Shown here: in pieces, positions 1 through 13,500 of the stretch
Position numbering within the stretch: the stretch's first letter is position 1
Layout: every line of letters starts with the position of its first letter
Assembly (NCBI GenBank): GCA_013399305.1
Contig: VXAI01000140.1
Location: 477,283-541,282, forward strand
DNA length: 64,000 bases
Direction: 5' to 3'
DNA from: Rostratula benghalensis
Taxonomy: Eukaryota > Chordata > Aves > Charadriiformes > Rostratulidae
Notes under the pieces: generated by a model
What the model saw: the letters and a program-made list of their open reading frames with translations, nothing else
What the model was told of the DNA's origin: nothing
Database searches by the model: none
Translations under genes and position numbers: made by a program

Positions 1-631
1 ATATAATTTGTCAGTGAATATGTATAACTTCTTCCATGAAACAGGCTTTCTTTTATGATTACATTTAATTTTTGTTTTTTTCAGAAGTAATGGTTTAATG
101 TGCATCCTCTTGTAAGTACCAGGAGCAAAAAAGATTAATCTGCTTCTCTTGATGTCCCTCTCCATGGATGCTTATTGGGGCTGGGCAGCATTAAAGAGAA
201 GTAGAAGGCGAACTTGGTGGGCACATTGGTTTTGATGTAGTTAAGAATGTTGTATTTTATTGTGTATTTTATTCTATTTTTTTAAAAAATGTATTTGCCT
301 GGCAAAAGATAAAAAAGCTTTAGGTTTAGACCACAGTTATCCTGCTTACTCCCCACCCCCTTCTCTGATATAGATTCAGCTGGAATTGAGTCACAGAATA
401 TTTTTTTTTTTAATTTGCAAAATATTGTCTGCCTTTTGTTGTTGTAACGTACATGTCATAGAGGATGTTTACAGGGGGGATAAATATAGTTGCATTCTGC
501 ACTCATCAAAATGGAGGAGAGTGAGGGAAAATGCAAATTGCTTAGGGTGAGCAATTTCTGGGTTTGGGGTTTTTTTTTTTCTTTTCTTTGTAAACTTCCT
601 GGTATATTTTTTTTTTTCAGCAATGCTCTGT

Positions 632-652
632 ATGTGTGTGTGTGTGTGTGCA
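632..652. repeat. Short (TG)n tract
   Basis: About ten TG units (tatgtgtgtg... to gtgcat) in intron 1, after a T-run. Confidence 0.9.
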
Positions 653-1571
653 TACATAATTATTTTTATGTTCCGGAGTATCATTGATTCTGTAGCTGAA
701 GATGAGTACCCCTTGCACTATTTTCACTTGTGCTGCGTTAGGACGGGTGGTGCTTGCAAAACATGGTATTTTATGGCAAAAAGGGGGTTCCTTGTCTGGG
801 CAGCGCGTTTGGTGGCATCACGGCCATCTATGGCCTGACAGCAAAAACTCATTGGATGGTGAAGAGGGTGGTGTGGAAATAGCGGCGTCTTGTGAATTGA
901 ATAGATTTCTCCATTACATTCCTCTGCAATTTTTGGCGAGCAGTATCAAATCTCTAGTTTCGTTTTTAGAAAATAAGGAGAGCCGTAAAACTTGCAAAGC
1001 TGGAATGCGATCACTGTGCTTGTTTTCTTATTTTGGCTAAATATTGCCATTCACTGCCTAACAAAGGATAACAGTAACAGAGTGTTTATGGTCAGTATAC
1101 CTCAAGAAAAAAATTGGGGGAGAGCTTGGTTGTGGCTTATTTTCAGGGGTGGGAGGACGCGCCAGAGAATCAATTCAGGATTCAGATCTCATGGAACTAC
1201 CTGTTTGGCTGGCTAAGCTTTTATATGATTTTTGCTTATCTTGCATGTGATGTAAAACAAATACCATCTGTCATGCAATAACAATTTCCGTTCTCATTAC
1301 AGTAAATGATAGTACTAATTAGCTTTCCTTGAAATCTGTTAGTATTTTGTACCCTTGCACGAGAATGGGAGGACTTGAGTGTGTAATTCGTGGCTGCACT
1401 GCATGCCAGCTTCATGAGCTGTAGGGTAAATTATGTGAATGCGCTATCTTACTAAACTGATCTTTTTGTTAGTTTGTTTTGCTGTTCCTTACAGCTTTCC
1501 AAGACATACTGATATGTGCAGGTGTAACAATTTTTTGCAGAATTGAGCCATTAAACAATTTTGAATAAAAG

Positions 1572-1633
1572 TGTTTTGTTGGGTTTGTTGGGTTTTTTTT
1601 TTAAACAAACAAACAAACAAAACCAACAAACCT
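1572..1633. repeat. Imperfect inverted repeat of GTTT/CAAA units
   Basis: A TTTTGTTGGGTTTGTTGGG-type left arm running into a T-run is followed at once by (AAAC)n and aaccaacaaacc as the right arm. The two halves are near-complementary, giving a long hairpin with little loop. Confidence 0.7.
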
Positions 1634-2649
1634 GTAATTTGCAATCACTGACAAAGCAGCCACTGTGCAAAGCTGCGAGGTGACCAGTCCAGAGGTAATT
1701 CAGTTCTCCAGTGAGAAGGAGCTTCACCATGATATTTATTGAAGAGGTTTCCATAAATACTCATTAAAATTTTGTCATTAGCGTGCATCCCAGTGGTCTC
1801 GTGCCTGTCTTTTAGAAAAAGCTGACTTTGGGGGTGTTTTTCTAACAACTGCTGTTGTAGGTTTCAATGTCTCTAGCACAGTTTCAATATTGTATTACGT
1901 AGATGCCTTAATATGGCCATGAGTAGTAAATCAATCTGCCCCTTATGCAATCAGACTTTTAATTCAGTATTGAATCCGTACTAGGCTAATTTCTGGGGAT
2001 AGCCCTTAAAATCTGTGTGTTTGAGCTGTGTCAGTAGATCTCTGCTTGCCTGTCAGTATGTTTCTAATGGGTTGTTTGTTTTTTTTTTACTCCCTAAAAA
2101 GGCACTTGCTGGTTCATTTGGGGTTTTGCCCACACATAGGGTGCTTTGTGGGGACAGCCAGGCAAACTTAGCACAGGAAGAGAGGTTATGCCAACCGAAA
2201 AAAAAACCCTGCTTTAGCCCATGGGGGTCAAACCACCCAAACCTTACAGCTCTGCAAATAGCAGTTGTGTCACCCCTGCGCCATGTCCCACTGCTTTTTA
2301 ACACCATCTCCATAAGCAGTGAGGGTTGAGGGACCCTTCTGCAGTGGAACCTTGCTACCATCCCCTAGTGTGGTGCACCCAAAGGAGCCAGGATGTTGTA
2401 CTGTAAAACTGTGATGCAGGAGTTTGTGTGTCATTTCAAATCATCAAAATACATTTATATATAAAGTATATATAATACAAGAACTTTTTAATGGTTTGGG
2501 GTTTTTCTTACATGAATACTTTTATATATATATGCATATATTTTCCACATAGAAGGTTCTGAAATAATTACAGGATTATCAAATCCCATTGGAGCAAGTT
2601 AGGATAGAGCTGTTTCTTGTAGACTCAATAAAATCAGCCTTAAGTCATA

Positions 2650-2895
2650 GGATCATAGAATGGTTTGGGTTTGAAGGAGTGTCAAAGATTGTCTCATTCC
2701 AGCCCCCTGCATTGGGCAGGGGCACCTCCCACCAGACCAGGTTGCTCAAAGTCCCTTCCAACCTGGCTTTGAACACCTCCAGGGATGGGGCAGCCACAGC
2801 TTCTCCGGGCAGCCTGGGCCAGGGTCTCACCAGACTCACAGCAAAGAATTTGTTCCCGAGATCTCATCTACATCTCCTCTCTACCAGTTTAAATG
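2650..2895 (-). mobile_element. CR1 LINE fragment, 3' end
   Basis: Reads as the reverse complement of a CR1 3' end: atcatagaatggtttggg, then the segment with accagaccaggttgctcaaa and tccagggatggggcagccac, then agcaaagaatttgttcc. The element is 5'-truncated, as is typical for CR1, and non-coding. It lies in intron 1, antisense to SPRED2. Confidence 0.9.
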
Positions 2896-5334
2896 TTTAG
2901 AAACGTTTTGGTGAAAGGGTTCTTTTGTTCATTGTGGCTTCAATGTTTAAGGGATATGTGAGGTGGGTGGTTGGATTGTTGCAGGTGTGTCTTGGTTTTT
3001 TGATAAGTCCTTTTCCTTCTGAAAACAAAACAACACCACCACCAACAACAACAACAACAAAACCCCAAAAAACCCCACCCCCCGAACAAATAAAACTGCT
3101 GTTTGAATGGGCTGCAGCACCAGAACTGTCCGTGGAGGACCTGGCCCCTCTTTAAACTGCGGTGGAGCCAGAAAGGCATAAAGGAATGAAAAATAAAATC
3201 AAAAGGTACTTTGGGTTTACCCCAGCCTCCTGGAGCTGTGCTGCTTGTGTGAGACTGTGTCATCAAGGAAGACAGACTTTTGACGGTTGAAGGCACTTGA
3301 GCCATCAAGCGCCCCTGCTGCATCCAGGCTGCTTGCAGTCTGTCAGGGTGATCACCCTGCTGCAGCTAACAGTGTTCTTGGAGTTAATACAGTGTATTTT
3401 TTTTTTTGTGAAATTGTTAGTGTACGAGCTGAACATGTGCTGCCGAATGCAGTTCAGTAGCCGGTTGTGAATTGAGTTGGAAGAGAAAACTCCTTTCCAT
3501 TCAGAAATGCAAATAGCCAACAAAGTTTTCTCATTTTATTGAAAGAGAGAAACTGAGCCTGTAAGGTTGATACTGTTTTTATGGTGAAGTGGCACAGGAC
3601 AGAAGTACCGCAGGACTTGGCCAGCATCACTGGGGTGAGGCATGTAGAGGTGGAACTTTCTTGTATTTAGTCTGACCGGGTGGAACCTAGAATTTCCCAG
3701 AACACCTAAAAAGGTGTTGTGTCCAATTCTGCCAGTATTAGATTTGCAAGACAGCAAAATACAGTTTGCAAATTTGCTGTACTAAGCTTGGCGTACAGAG
3801 ATGGTAGTTCTGTGTTCCTGGGGTGATGCAGAGGTGAGGGCAAGGAAAAGCTTTGGGAGTTTTCCCATGGTTTTATATGGGCTCTGTTTTAACATTGTGT
3901 CTGACCAGAGTGGTGCAGGTGGCTTTTTTTTTTTTTTTCTTTTTTTTCCCACTTGCTGATCTTCAATGAAAAAGTTCCAGACCTGCTGCAAATCTGAATG
4001 CTATCAAAATATCAACTTTATTTTGTTGTGGCTCTGTGTACTCAGAAGCTTTCCTTCTAACAAAGTAGTAAGTTAGGGTTTTGAAGAACAAAAGGCTGGT
4101 TGTAATCTGCAGATGTTTCACCCTTGCTAGAAGGTCTGTAAACCGAGTCTCAGATCAGGAAAGCAGGACTCCAGAAATAGCAGGTTTTCATTACTTCCAT
4201 TCAAATACTGCCACTTTCTGGCTGCAGGATGAGCCCCAGAGAGTTATATCCTTGCAATATAATTTCCAGTAATCATCTAAGGCAGAACAGGGTGGCTTTA
4301 ACTCCAGCTGTCGGAGGTGCTGGGGCTGGGACAGGGGGCAAAATAAGAGTGTTGTGAAATACATGCAGCTCAGCCAAAGACAGGTGATGCCCCTGTAGTT
4401 GTAAAGTTAAATTTGCCTCAATCCAAGTAGTTTAAATTGCATTTAAGCAACTGATGTCTGTGATTCAGTTCAGCTGAACAGCCCAACCTCTTCCCACTAG
4501 TGCGTTAGGAGCCTCCTGCTGTCTCTTTGGCTCTTCCCAGAAATCTGGGATCTGTGAATGTCGATGTGCTGAAGACGGCAGTCTGTATTTTTGAAGCCCA
4601 TTACCTACAATTACCTTTCTGTCAGAGACCTTAACTTCTCCTGAGCTCATCAGCTGCAAAGCTGAGAAGGGAGAGAAAGACTGAAGTTCCCTATGGCTGC
4701 ATTAATGTGAAAGTTTATATTCTGGTAGACTAGCCTGGCTAGAGGGAAAAATATTCTTGAATTATGGAAGGGGCCCGGGAAGTGTTTTAGATGCTCAATG
4801 TGATTCAAAAGAAAGAAGTAAATGTGGTGGGTTGGACTACCTTTTTTTTTTTTTTTTTTTCCTTCCCTCGGGATTTTTTAGATACCTCAAATCATATTTG
4901 CAGTTGCGTTTGAAGCAAAGTGGAGTAGAAGAGTGGCAGGGGAAGAGGAACTGAGTGGCTGGGGGAAGGGAGCTGCACACTCCCTTTTCAAAGTCACTCG
5001 CAAAATTAAAGCCTTAACTAACAAAGGAATTATTTGCCACGGAGTCCTGGACGTGTGATGGCAGCCGTAAGCCCATGCTGGGCCTAGAAGGTTCCAGGGC
5101 TTTGTCCCCCACTGGTTTCACTGAGGTTTCGTGATTGCCGTAAGCCATGTGTTGGATAGTGCTGGATGGGATTGGCTGCATTTTACAACGTGGTTCATGC
5201 CTGCTGGAGGAAAGCACTTGTTTATCCACCTTAAATGTCACCTGTCTCTCTCAGACACAAATGCTTTATAAAAGTTATCCTGTTGGTAATGCACTTGTGG
5301 TTCATTTCTCACAGAAGTAGTCATTCAGTCACTT

Positions 5335-6092
5335 CTTCTGGGCAAGAAGAACTGCAGGCACCAGTACAAGTCGGGAACTGTACTGTTGGAGAGCAGTGAT
5401 GGGGAGGGGGACCTGGGGGTCCTGGTGGACAGCAGGATGACCATGAGCCAGCACTGTGCCCTGGTGGCCAGGAAGGTCAATGGCATCCTGGGGTGTATTA
5501 GAAGGGCTGTGGTCAGTAGGTCCAGAGAGGTCCTCCTTCCCCTCTGCTCTGCCCTGGTGAGACCCCATCTGGAATAGTGTGTCCAGTTCTGGGCCCCTCA
5601 GTTCCAGAGGGACAGGGAACTGCTGGAGAGAGTCCAGAGTAGAGCCACAAAGATGCTGAAGGGAGTGGAGCATCTCCCGTATGAGGAAAGGCTGAGGGAG
5701 CTGGGTCTCTTTAGCTTGGAGAAGAGGAGACTGAGGGATGACCTCCTGAATGTTTATAAATAGGTAAAGGGTGAGTGTCAGGAGGATGGAGCCAGGCTCT
5801 TCTCAGCGACAGCCTATGATAGGTCAAGGGGCAATGAGTGCAAGCTGGAACACAGGAGGTTCCATTTAAATATGAGGAAAAACTTCTTCACAGTGAGGGT
5901 GAGGGAGCACTGGAAGGGGCTGCCCAGAGAGGTTGCGGAGTCTCCTTCTCTGGAGACGTTCAAGACCCGTCTGGACGTGTTCCTGTGTGACCTGATCTAG
6001 GTGTTCCTGCTGTGGCAGGGGGATTGGACTGGATGATCTTTCAAGGTCCCTTCCAATCCCTGATATCTGTGATTCTGAGCCTGTGATTCTTG
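5335..6092 (+). mobile_element. CR1 LINE, 5'-truncated copy, about 760 bases
   Basis: Starts within the end of CR1 ORF2 (caccagtacaagtcggg, then gagcagtgatggggaggggg, gtcctggtggacagcagg, ccatgagccagcactgtgcc) and runs to the 3' tail (gatctttcaaggtcccttcc, then repeated gtgattct). The pol frame is broken by in-frame stops, for example TAG at 5761-5763. It closely resembles the insertion at 15595-16055: by eye about 16 differences over roughly 440 bases. It lies in intron 1, sense orientation. Confidence 0.92.
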
Positions 6093-6177
6093 GTCAGGAA
6101 AAATCTCAGTATCCTTCAGAGTAGCAATTATACACACGCGTTCTTCTTTTTAAATTTTTTCTGTATACATGTCTGTG

Positions 6178-6194
6178 CGTATATATATATATAT
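6178..6194. repeat. Short (TA)n tract
   Basis: gtatatatatatatatgc in intron 1, about 90 bases after the end of the CR1 copy at 5335-6092. Confidence 0.85.
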
Positions 6195-9100
6195 GCACAC
6201 CCACGAGCTATAATTTTTAAAGTTCTTTTCCTTCCAATAAAAACGGCACGTGGTTTTCTGCGTTCCCTTTTCTCCCCGAGTTCATTACGGTTTTTCACTC
6301 TGGGTGGGGCAGGCTAACAACCTGCAGCAGCCCTGGAACACCCTGGCCGCCTGCCATGCAGCTGGGTAATCCCTGCAGATAATTTCTTCCCAAGCTTTTA
6401 AGGCTGTTGAAGACAAATCTGTAGGGTTAAGATAGCGAAGTATTCCATTTTAAAGCATAATTAAGGATAGCTCGCAAGAAACGCGTAGCACGTAGGCCAT
6501 AAACCCGACAATTAGAGCAGTTTTAAAGTTGAAGAAGCCAATAAAAATGAGGGGAACTAAGGCTACTGCAGGTTGTTTTTTTTTAGCTGTTTCATTTTTA
6601 ACTGCACGAAAGGCTTGTGCTGTCTAATCTCAGTGGCAATCAGTATCTCATTAATGGAGAACGGCCCAAATATTTTTCATGTACCTCATTAGCTGTTTCT
6701 CCTGGAAGAGTCGAATTGCACAGGTCCCATGGTAAAAAGTCCAGGGGGCTGTCTTGAACAGGGTTGTTTTGCTCCTGAAACCTCGGTACATCGAAGTGGT
6801 GACATGCATGTGGCGTTTGCAGCTTGCTCCTTCGCACTGGAGGATTTTGAGCCCCTGCGACCAGCCAGAGCCTCAGTGCGGTCACATAAAATTAAATAGC
6901 GAAGAAAACAAACAGCTTTTACACTAAGGAAGCAAGGTCCTTACATGGACCTGAAATACTTGAGTACCTCTGAAGTATTTATCAATGCTAGCATGGGGAA
7001 AGAAGCGTTACCTATTTGAGACTTGTGGACGGAAATGGTGGGGAAGATTTTAGACGTAGAAAACTGAAGGAAGCAGTGTGTAGCATTTAAAATTCATTTT
7101 GCAGCTTCTGAGTCCTAGTCTGGTGACTAAACCAAGCTGTCGAGCCCTGAGAAACATTAACCACCTTCCTCCTTCTCCCTAAATCCCTCAGTGTAGGCTG
7201 CATGTGGCTCTAGATGGGAGTGGTGACAGGGCTCTCCAAGGGCTCTCCTAGCTTTTTCTGGCTTGATATATTTTAGGAGGTAGCTCTTCAGATTGGGAGA
7301 AATGCAGTTTATATTGTGTTTTGCTGGTTATTTGGGGCTGACATAGAAAGGCAGTGGGTAATGTGGAAAGGAATAAAATTTTAACATCTTGCACTTTAGG
7401 TTCCTTTAAGTTTGTCCTCCACAGCATATGCTTGAAAAGCCAGCAAATTATTCTCCACCATCAATACTTCCACTTTCCATTAAAGCAAAGCAAATTACCA
7501 TATTGGTCTGTTTGGGTCAAAAAAACCTGCTATTCCAACTTGTTTCTCCATGCCCTAGTCCAAATCCTGTCCATCTTTGCACCTATCTCTAAGAGCCATC
7601 TTCCTTGAGGATCCTGAGGTCTAAAAATGCCCCTCAAAAGTAGAACCAGCAGTTTTGACTTAATGGAGCACGTGTCTTTTCCCCTCATAGGTGCCACATC
7701 TAGTTGCAGAGCTGTTGGGCATATGGATGGCCTTGGTGGATGACATAGGTCACTGTATTGCTGTGCATACAGAGGTGAAAACCATATGGCTCCGTGCCCC
7801 ATCACATTGTGATTATAATGGGCAAGGATAGTAGTTGAGGGGCCTAAATTTAATGTGTAGGCATCCATCCACTAGTTTTCAAACGTAATCACAAGTCTAG
7901 AGAAATCACCAAGAGGTGATGGAAACATACAAATGATGGGTAGAAATCACCAAATAGTGAGTAGCTGCTGCTTTCTTAATTTTCCTTCAAGCTGGCGATT
8001 CCTGCAGAAAAGTAACTGAGAGAAAATGTTACTTTGGAGACAGGCAGAGGCTGCTGCTGTAAAAGTGAATGGCAAATCCCACAGGAAGCTGTATTTCCAG
8101 TGGCAATTTTCAAATGTGGAAGGAGAAGCAGCAGTTTTGTGTGGATGACATGCACAGGAATATGGGAAGGAAGGTTGTATTGAGCAACTCTGATTTCAGA
8201 AGAGAACTTGAAACTTAATGGGAGTTCCCCAGAAGTGAGAAGAGTTAAAAATAAATCCAGAAGGGATCCTTGGGGAACAGGAGAACTATATGGAAATGTA
8301 CAGTTGGCTTTCCTTTTTATCCTTATCACTATCTTTGTCTTATTGCTAATCCTTGCAGACCACACAGGAAAGGTACAGAGAAGAAAACAAAAATAGTCTT
8401 GGATGTAACCAGCTCAAAGTTTTGCCCAGTACAAAAGCCCCTGAAGTAATTTGCTTCATTCTGAGTATCGGAAAGCCAAGAGATTAAAGTTGCCACTGGT
8501 GAAATCTAGAAATGGGTTTTTATTAGAGAAAAAAAAACCCCAAACAGTAACTGGTTCTGTTTATAGATGTACTTGCCCTGTTTCCTGTATCAGGATGCTG
8601 CTTTAAGAACTCAAGAGCAAAAATATCCTTAAAAATGTTTCTCAGTTCTGTGTATGCCTTGCGTGTGTCAGCTGTAGGACGGGATGCCTATCTGAGTATG
8701 ATGAAAAGCTTTTTATCAGCCAGTGCAAGGTCCTCAGAGCGATAGGGGATGGACCTTGAGCGGCTTCGTACTGCCTTTGTTGTGTAGGTCCATTGAGAAA
8801 TTTGATGCATCCATAAAATAAAGCCATTGAAGGGAAAATCACAAAGTGTGTTTTGTGTAGAAGGGATTAGCTGGTCCCAGGTGCCACTGCCTGGAAGTTG
8901 CTTGCTGCCTCTCTTGGTCTGTCCTGAAAACTGCCTTCAAGCAGGATCTGTGAGGCTGCTTGCTTAGGTATTAAATAAAATCTGATTGTATTAGAGAAAG
9001 GGAAACTCAGACTTCAAATACTAGCACTTGGATTATGAAAGTGATGCAAAAATAATGTCTGGAAACAAGAGCCTGTTTTACCTGGTGCAGGGTGAAGAAA

Positions 9101-10407
9101 GCTACTGCTGGTTGTAATTTTGGATAGAAAGGGCCCATTTCCTTTCCCTAAAGGATTATACCTGTCACTTTGAAAGGCTTCCTCTTGGAGCCCTCTAGAG
9201 GTGGAGCTTCTGGTGAGCTCACTGGATTGCCTGGAGATAGACAATTCCTGGACAATTTTCTTGGCACGTTCTTTTTCTTAGCCTGGTTTTGCCCTGGTTT
9301 GAGTGTGCTGCATCACCTTTGCAGGCACTGGTGGGTGCCTCAGCAGCAGTGCCGCCAACGTTGCCCTGGTTGTGTATGGTTGACATTTAACCACGCCGTG
9401 GTGACCTCCCTGTTGAGGGTGTGACAGATATTGGTGTCGTTCCTGAGCTGGAACTGGGTTAATCGATGTCTAATGCATGACAGGTTACACCGAGCTTGGA
9501 CTCAGCAGCAGTTTTGAGGATGGAATTGGTATTTCCCAGAAGCTCTGGCATGGGGACAACTTGCATGTTCCGTGACTTTGCTTACATCACGTAGTGGCCT
9601 CTCTCCTCCCAGATTACCACTTGCCTGGTGCTGTCCCCAGCAGATGCTGGAGAAACTGCTCTTTGGAAAGGGTACAGGAGGACACCTGGGGAAATGGAGA
9701 CTCCTGCTCTGGGGGCTTTTTTGACCCCTTGTGGTGGGCACGTGAATTATCCCGTGTATCTCATGTGCTTTTAGAATAGCTTCTTTTGAGGTTATGGTGT
9801 GCCGCCTTTGAAAGCCCCTTGAAAGGCTTGTGGAGCTGCTCTAGGGATGTGGTGTGGTACTGATGACCTCAGCTGAGATGATTCCCGTCTCCTTTCACCT
9901 GAGGTAGCAGTTGGAGCCATACTTGTGAGGTTTTTCTCCCATAAGGCTGTCCCAATTGCAGATGGATTTGAGTCCATTCAAAGCCCACTTCACTAATTTA
10001 ATCACAGACACCTTAAAATAATTTCTTCATGAGTTATTTGAGCTCCACGTGTTCTTCCAATGCTTTGGAGACCTCATGACCCAAAACATTCCCTATGGGT
10101 GGTGGTACTGGGGTGTTGTGTCTCTTGGACCACTCTCTTAGTCCCTGTCCCCAACTGCATGAGGGGAAAGGGTGTCTGGGACCATGGATTGTTTGGTCTG
10201 TATGTTGGTACTTGGAAACACAGCAGAGTCATCCCTTGCTGTTTGATGGGTGTCTTTCCTATGGTGATTTGAGTGGTTAAGATCATCCATCGCTGAGGCA
10301 GAAACTGTGTGTTGGGACCAGAACCGGTGCTGTCTCAGTACACCCTGGCAAGGTGGTGTGATGCTCACAAAAGGTTTTGTTTTGTTTTTGTTTCATTAAC
10401 ATTGCAG

Positions 10408-10585
10408 TGACAGCTATATTGTGCGAGTCAAAGCTGTGGTTATGACCCGAGATGACTCCAGTGGGGGATGGTTGCCACAAGAAGGAGGCGGTCTGAGTAG
10501 AGTTGGCGTCTGCAAGGTCACGTGCCCGGAGGGCAATGGAAGAAGTGGATTTCTAATCCATGGTGAAAGGCAGAAAGACAAACTG
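10408..10585 (+). CDS. SPRED2: SPRED2 coding exon 2: first half of EVH1 domain
   Basis: The acceptor is cattgcag before 10408 and the donor is CTG|gtaata after 10585. The first base completes a GA|T codon (Asp) split with the upstream exon; 59 codons follow in phase 0, from [12 protein letters not shown] to GERQKDKL. This is the start of the EVH1 fold. The conserved Trp in SSGGW corresponds to the position where SPRED1 is mutated in Legius syndrome (W31), a residue implicated in neurofibromin binding. The donor departs from the GTRAGT consensus. The frame stays open past the donor for some codons, which is not meaningful given the clean join to the next exon. Confidence 0.95.
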
Positions 10586-13500
10586 GTAATAGAACCTAAT
10601 TCAACTTTTGTCTGTTCTTATAATGAGAATTATCCTGCATCTATTGCTATTGTGTTCATCTGCAAGTTTTTTTAAATCATAAAAACCAGGCATGTGCAAA
10701 TAGTACCAGATGGGACAAACCAAACCCATCCTCATCTAGAATTGCCATCTGCTACTATCTAAATTATCGTGCTGCCACCTGGAAGGAGCAGGTAAATTTT
10801 TGATATCTGCGTGCAAAGACCTCCTTTGATGATTGAAAAAGGACCTGGGTGTTTGGGTTGGTTTTTTTTTCCCTAAGACCTTGCAGAGGTACATGAGAAG
10901 TCAATTGAAGTGTAAAGAACCCATGAAGCCAGTCACATTGCACTGAGTAATGCAGTGCAAACTTTAAAACGGCCATGAATTATTTATGCTGAATGCCGTT
11001 CAAGGTTTGAACGAGCAGAGTGAGATGATGAAGACAAGTTGTCTCTTATGAATTGATGCACTGGGTTTCTCCTGTTAGCTGTTTATGTTAAAAGGAGCTC
11101 TCTTCCCTGCACAAATCAAATGAATAAAACCTTTTCCCTGTTTCCAGGGTCCTTTTTAGATGTTATAGTTTGTTATCTCATTTCTCTATATTTCATTCTT
11201 CCAAAATTCGCTCCTGTGAAGTGATAGGCTAGCTTAAAAATACATTCCCTGCACAGGTTCTGCAAAGTCAGCATTTGGGCAAAACAAAAAGAAAGCATTA
11301 TTTGAGTCAGAAATTATCTTGCTTTCGAAAACACAGGTGCTTTAAAGCTGTTTCAAGTACAGTTTGTCTTGCAATCCTATTTTGCTTAGGATGCCTTTTT
11401 TTTATACACTATTTTGTAGCCATACTTATGGGTTTGGGACACAAGGTAAGACTTATAGGCCATTCCTGAGTGTTTCCCTAGAGATTGTTTTTGGCACAGC
11501 AGAGCTTGAGGTGAGTGACTGGCGGGGGCTGAGGGAGCGAAAAAAAGGGTGAGGGGAGTGTTGTAGCACCTCCTAAATATGCTGGCGAATAAAATTTGTG
11601 TTGAACAAAATTATGGAGGGAAGAGGTCCACCCTCTAGCTGAGCCTCCGCTGGCTGTAACCTGTGCCCTCCCTATCTCGGGTCTAGGTCTGAAATTGCCT
11701 CCTGGGATGGTGAGGAGGCACCTACTCAAAGCACAGGCAAAAGATGGATGTGCGGTGTCTCGTGTTTATTAGTCATCATTTAGTAGGGAAGGATGTTCCC
11801 CCACACAAGGCATGACTTGGCTTGCTTTTGGGTCCAGGCTGAGACAGCATCGGTTGTGTCGTTAGGGTGGGAAAAGTGATTTTGCTCCTCTTTTGGGGCT
11901 TGTGCCCTCCCAGGTGGTGCTGGAGTGCTTTGTGAAGAAGGACCTGGTGTACACGAAGGCGAACCCCACCTTCCACCACTGGAAAGTCGACAACAGAAAG
12001 TTTGGGCTCACTTTCCAAAGCCCCGCTGACGCTCGGGCCTTCGACAGAGGAGTGAGGAAAGCCATCGAGGACCTCATTGAAGGTACCACAGCACGCAGCA
12101 GTGGCCACTTCCACCTTCCGAAGAATGAGGAAGGGGGTTTGAAGCATGGAGTTGGGACAAAGGGTGGGTTTAAAATCAGTTCTTGGGCTTGGACGTCTCT
12201 TGTGTGTGTGTCCAAGTACAGCCAGGCACTTACCCACGCTGAGCAAGACCCAGCTTACTTTTAAGAACAGTTTTCTCATCCCTTAAAGAGCAAAGGTATT
12301 TCAGTCCAAGTGTTTTCCAATCCTATCTGACCTGGTCTGTCCAGATTCCGTCCCCCACCCCTCACCCCCCTGCCTTAATTATCATCAAATCTGTAATTAC
12401 TCCTTTTTTACACTAGCAATGGCAACTCGAACAGCCCAGGCTCTTCTTTATGTGCAGCTGAATCTCATCTTACTGAGTCTTTGTTAAATCATGGTATGAA
12501 TTCCTGTCTGGAGTTGAATAAAACTTTTGGGTTTTTTCTGGGTTTTTGCAGTAATTAGCTTTGTCTGCATCCTTGTAGTTGAATGGTAGTTCTTGAAGAC
12601 TTCATTGTGGGGGGTTTTTTTGTTTTGGTTTTTTTTTTAATTCTGTAAAAAATGTGTTTGAATTGCCTGTGCTTTGAAGTTGTCATAAATTTTTCCTTTT
12701 CACATTTCATTGGAATCAAGCAGTCATAATACAACTATAATTCAATAGCACATTATTTTAATGAAATATAATTCTTCATGGGGTTTTTTTTGCTCATTTT
12801 GTCTCTTTTTTAGCCATGCTAAATGTAGGGAGTTAGTGGTCCCAAGGCCTTCTCATTCTTAGCTGGTGTGTCTGGGATGTTTTTATATACAGATGGTATT
12901 ATTTTTTGAGGATACTAGCTCAAATAATATATACAGACATGTATTCTTTTGAGTACATAAGCTGCAGAAGACACCTAAACATCCTGGATGCCCTGTCCTT
13001 GCTTTACCATGGAAATGGTAGATGCTGGGAGAGAATTAATCCCTAAGAGCTCTTTCCTGGTAAATACCTCATCCATTACAGGAAGGATCTTCTCAACTAG
13101 TTATTAATTTGCTTTCTTATATGCCATTAACTTGAAGAAGTTGCAGGTAGGCCTTCCGGTTTTTTTGGTCTTAAGTGCTGAAACTGGGAAGCATTTTGAG
13201 CCATAAACACTGATGTTTTGTGTAAGTGGCACAGGACTGCAAAGTTTCAAGGAGATGCTTACTCAGCTGTATTGAGTAGTATTTAGGAGGTGCTGGTACT
13301 TGGCAATTTCTGCTTGTTCCGATCCATTTTCTGGTGGAGGTATTTAAAATTAAGTTCTGTATGTCAGATACTTCAAAATCAGCAAATCTATTTGATCCCA
13401 TTAACAGAACAGACAGATCCTCATGAATGTGTTCCTCCTTAACTTCCAAATAAGACTTTCTGAATGAAAAACAATAACTGGCTTATGCATACAGAGCATC

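Larger units (their letters stand above)
1..10407 (+). other. SPRED2: SPRED2 intron 1 (3' portion)
   Basis: No coding exon is recognisable upstream of 10408. I looked for a short start exon coding an acidic N-terminus ending GA before a GT donor and saw none, so the first exon is probably outside. The stretch contains two CR1 fragments (2650-2895 and 5335-6092), a (TG)n tract near 632-652, a TA-rich tract near 2519-2535, (TA)n near 6180-6194, an A/T-rich hairpin at 1572-1633, a CAA-rich tract near 3030-3070 and several T-runs. The rest is ordinary intronic sequence. Confidence 0.85.

Noticed and set aside
1..10407. Search for the SPRED2 start exon and promoter
   Set aside because: No CpG-rich segment and no short exon with the expected acidic N-terminus and matching split phase was seen; it probably lies upstream.
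11776..12279. 167-codon minus-strand frame over SPRED2 exon 3
   Set aside because: Shadow of the conserved EVH1-coding exon on the other strand.
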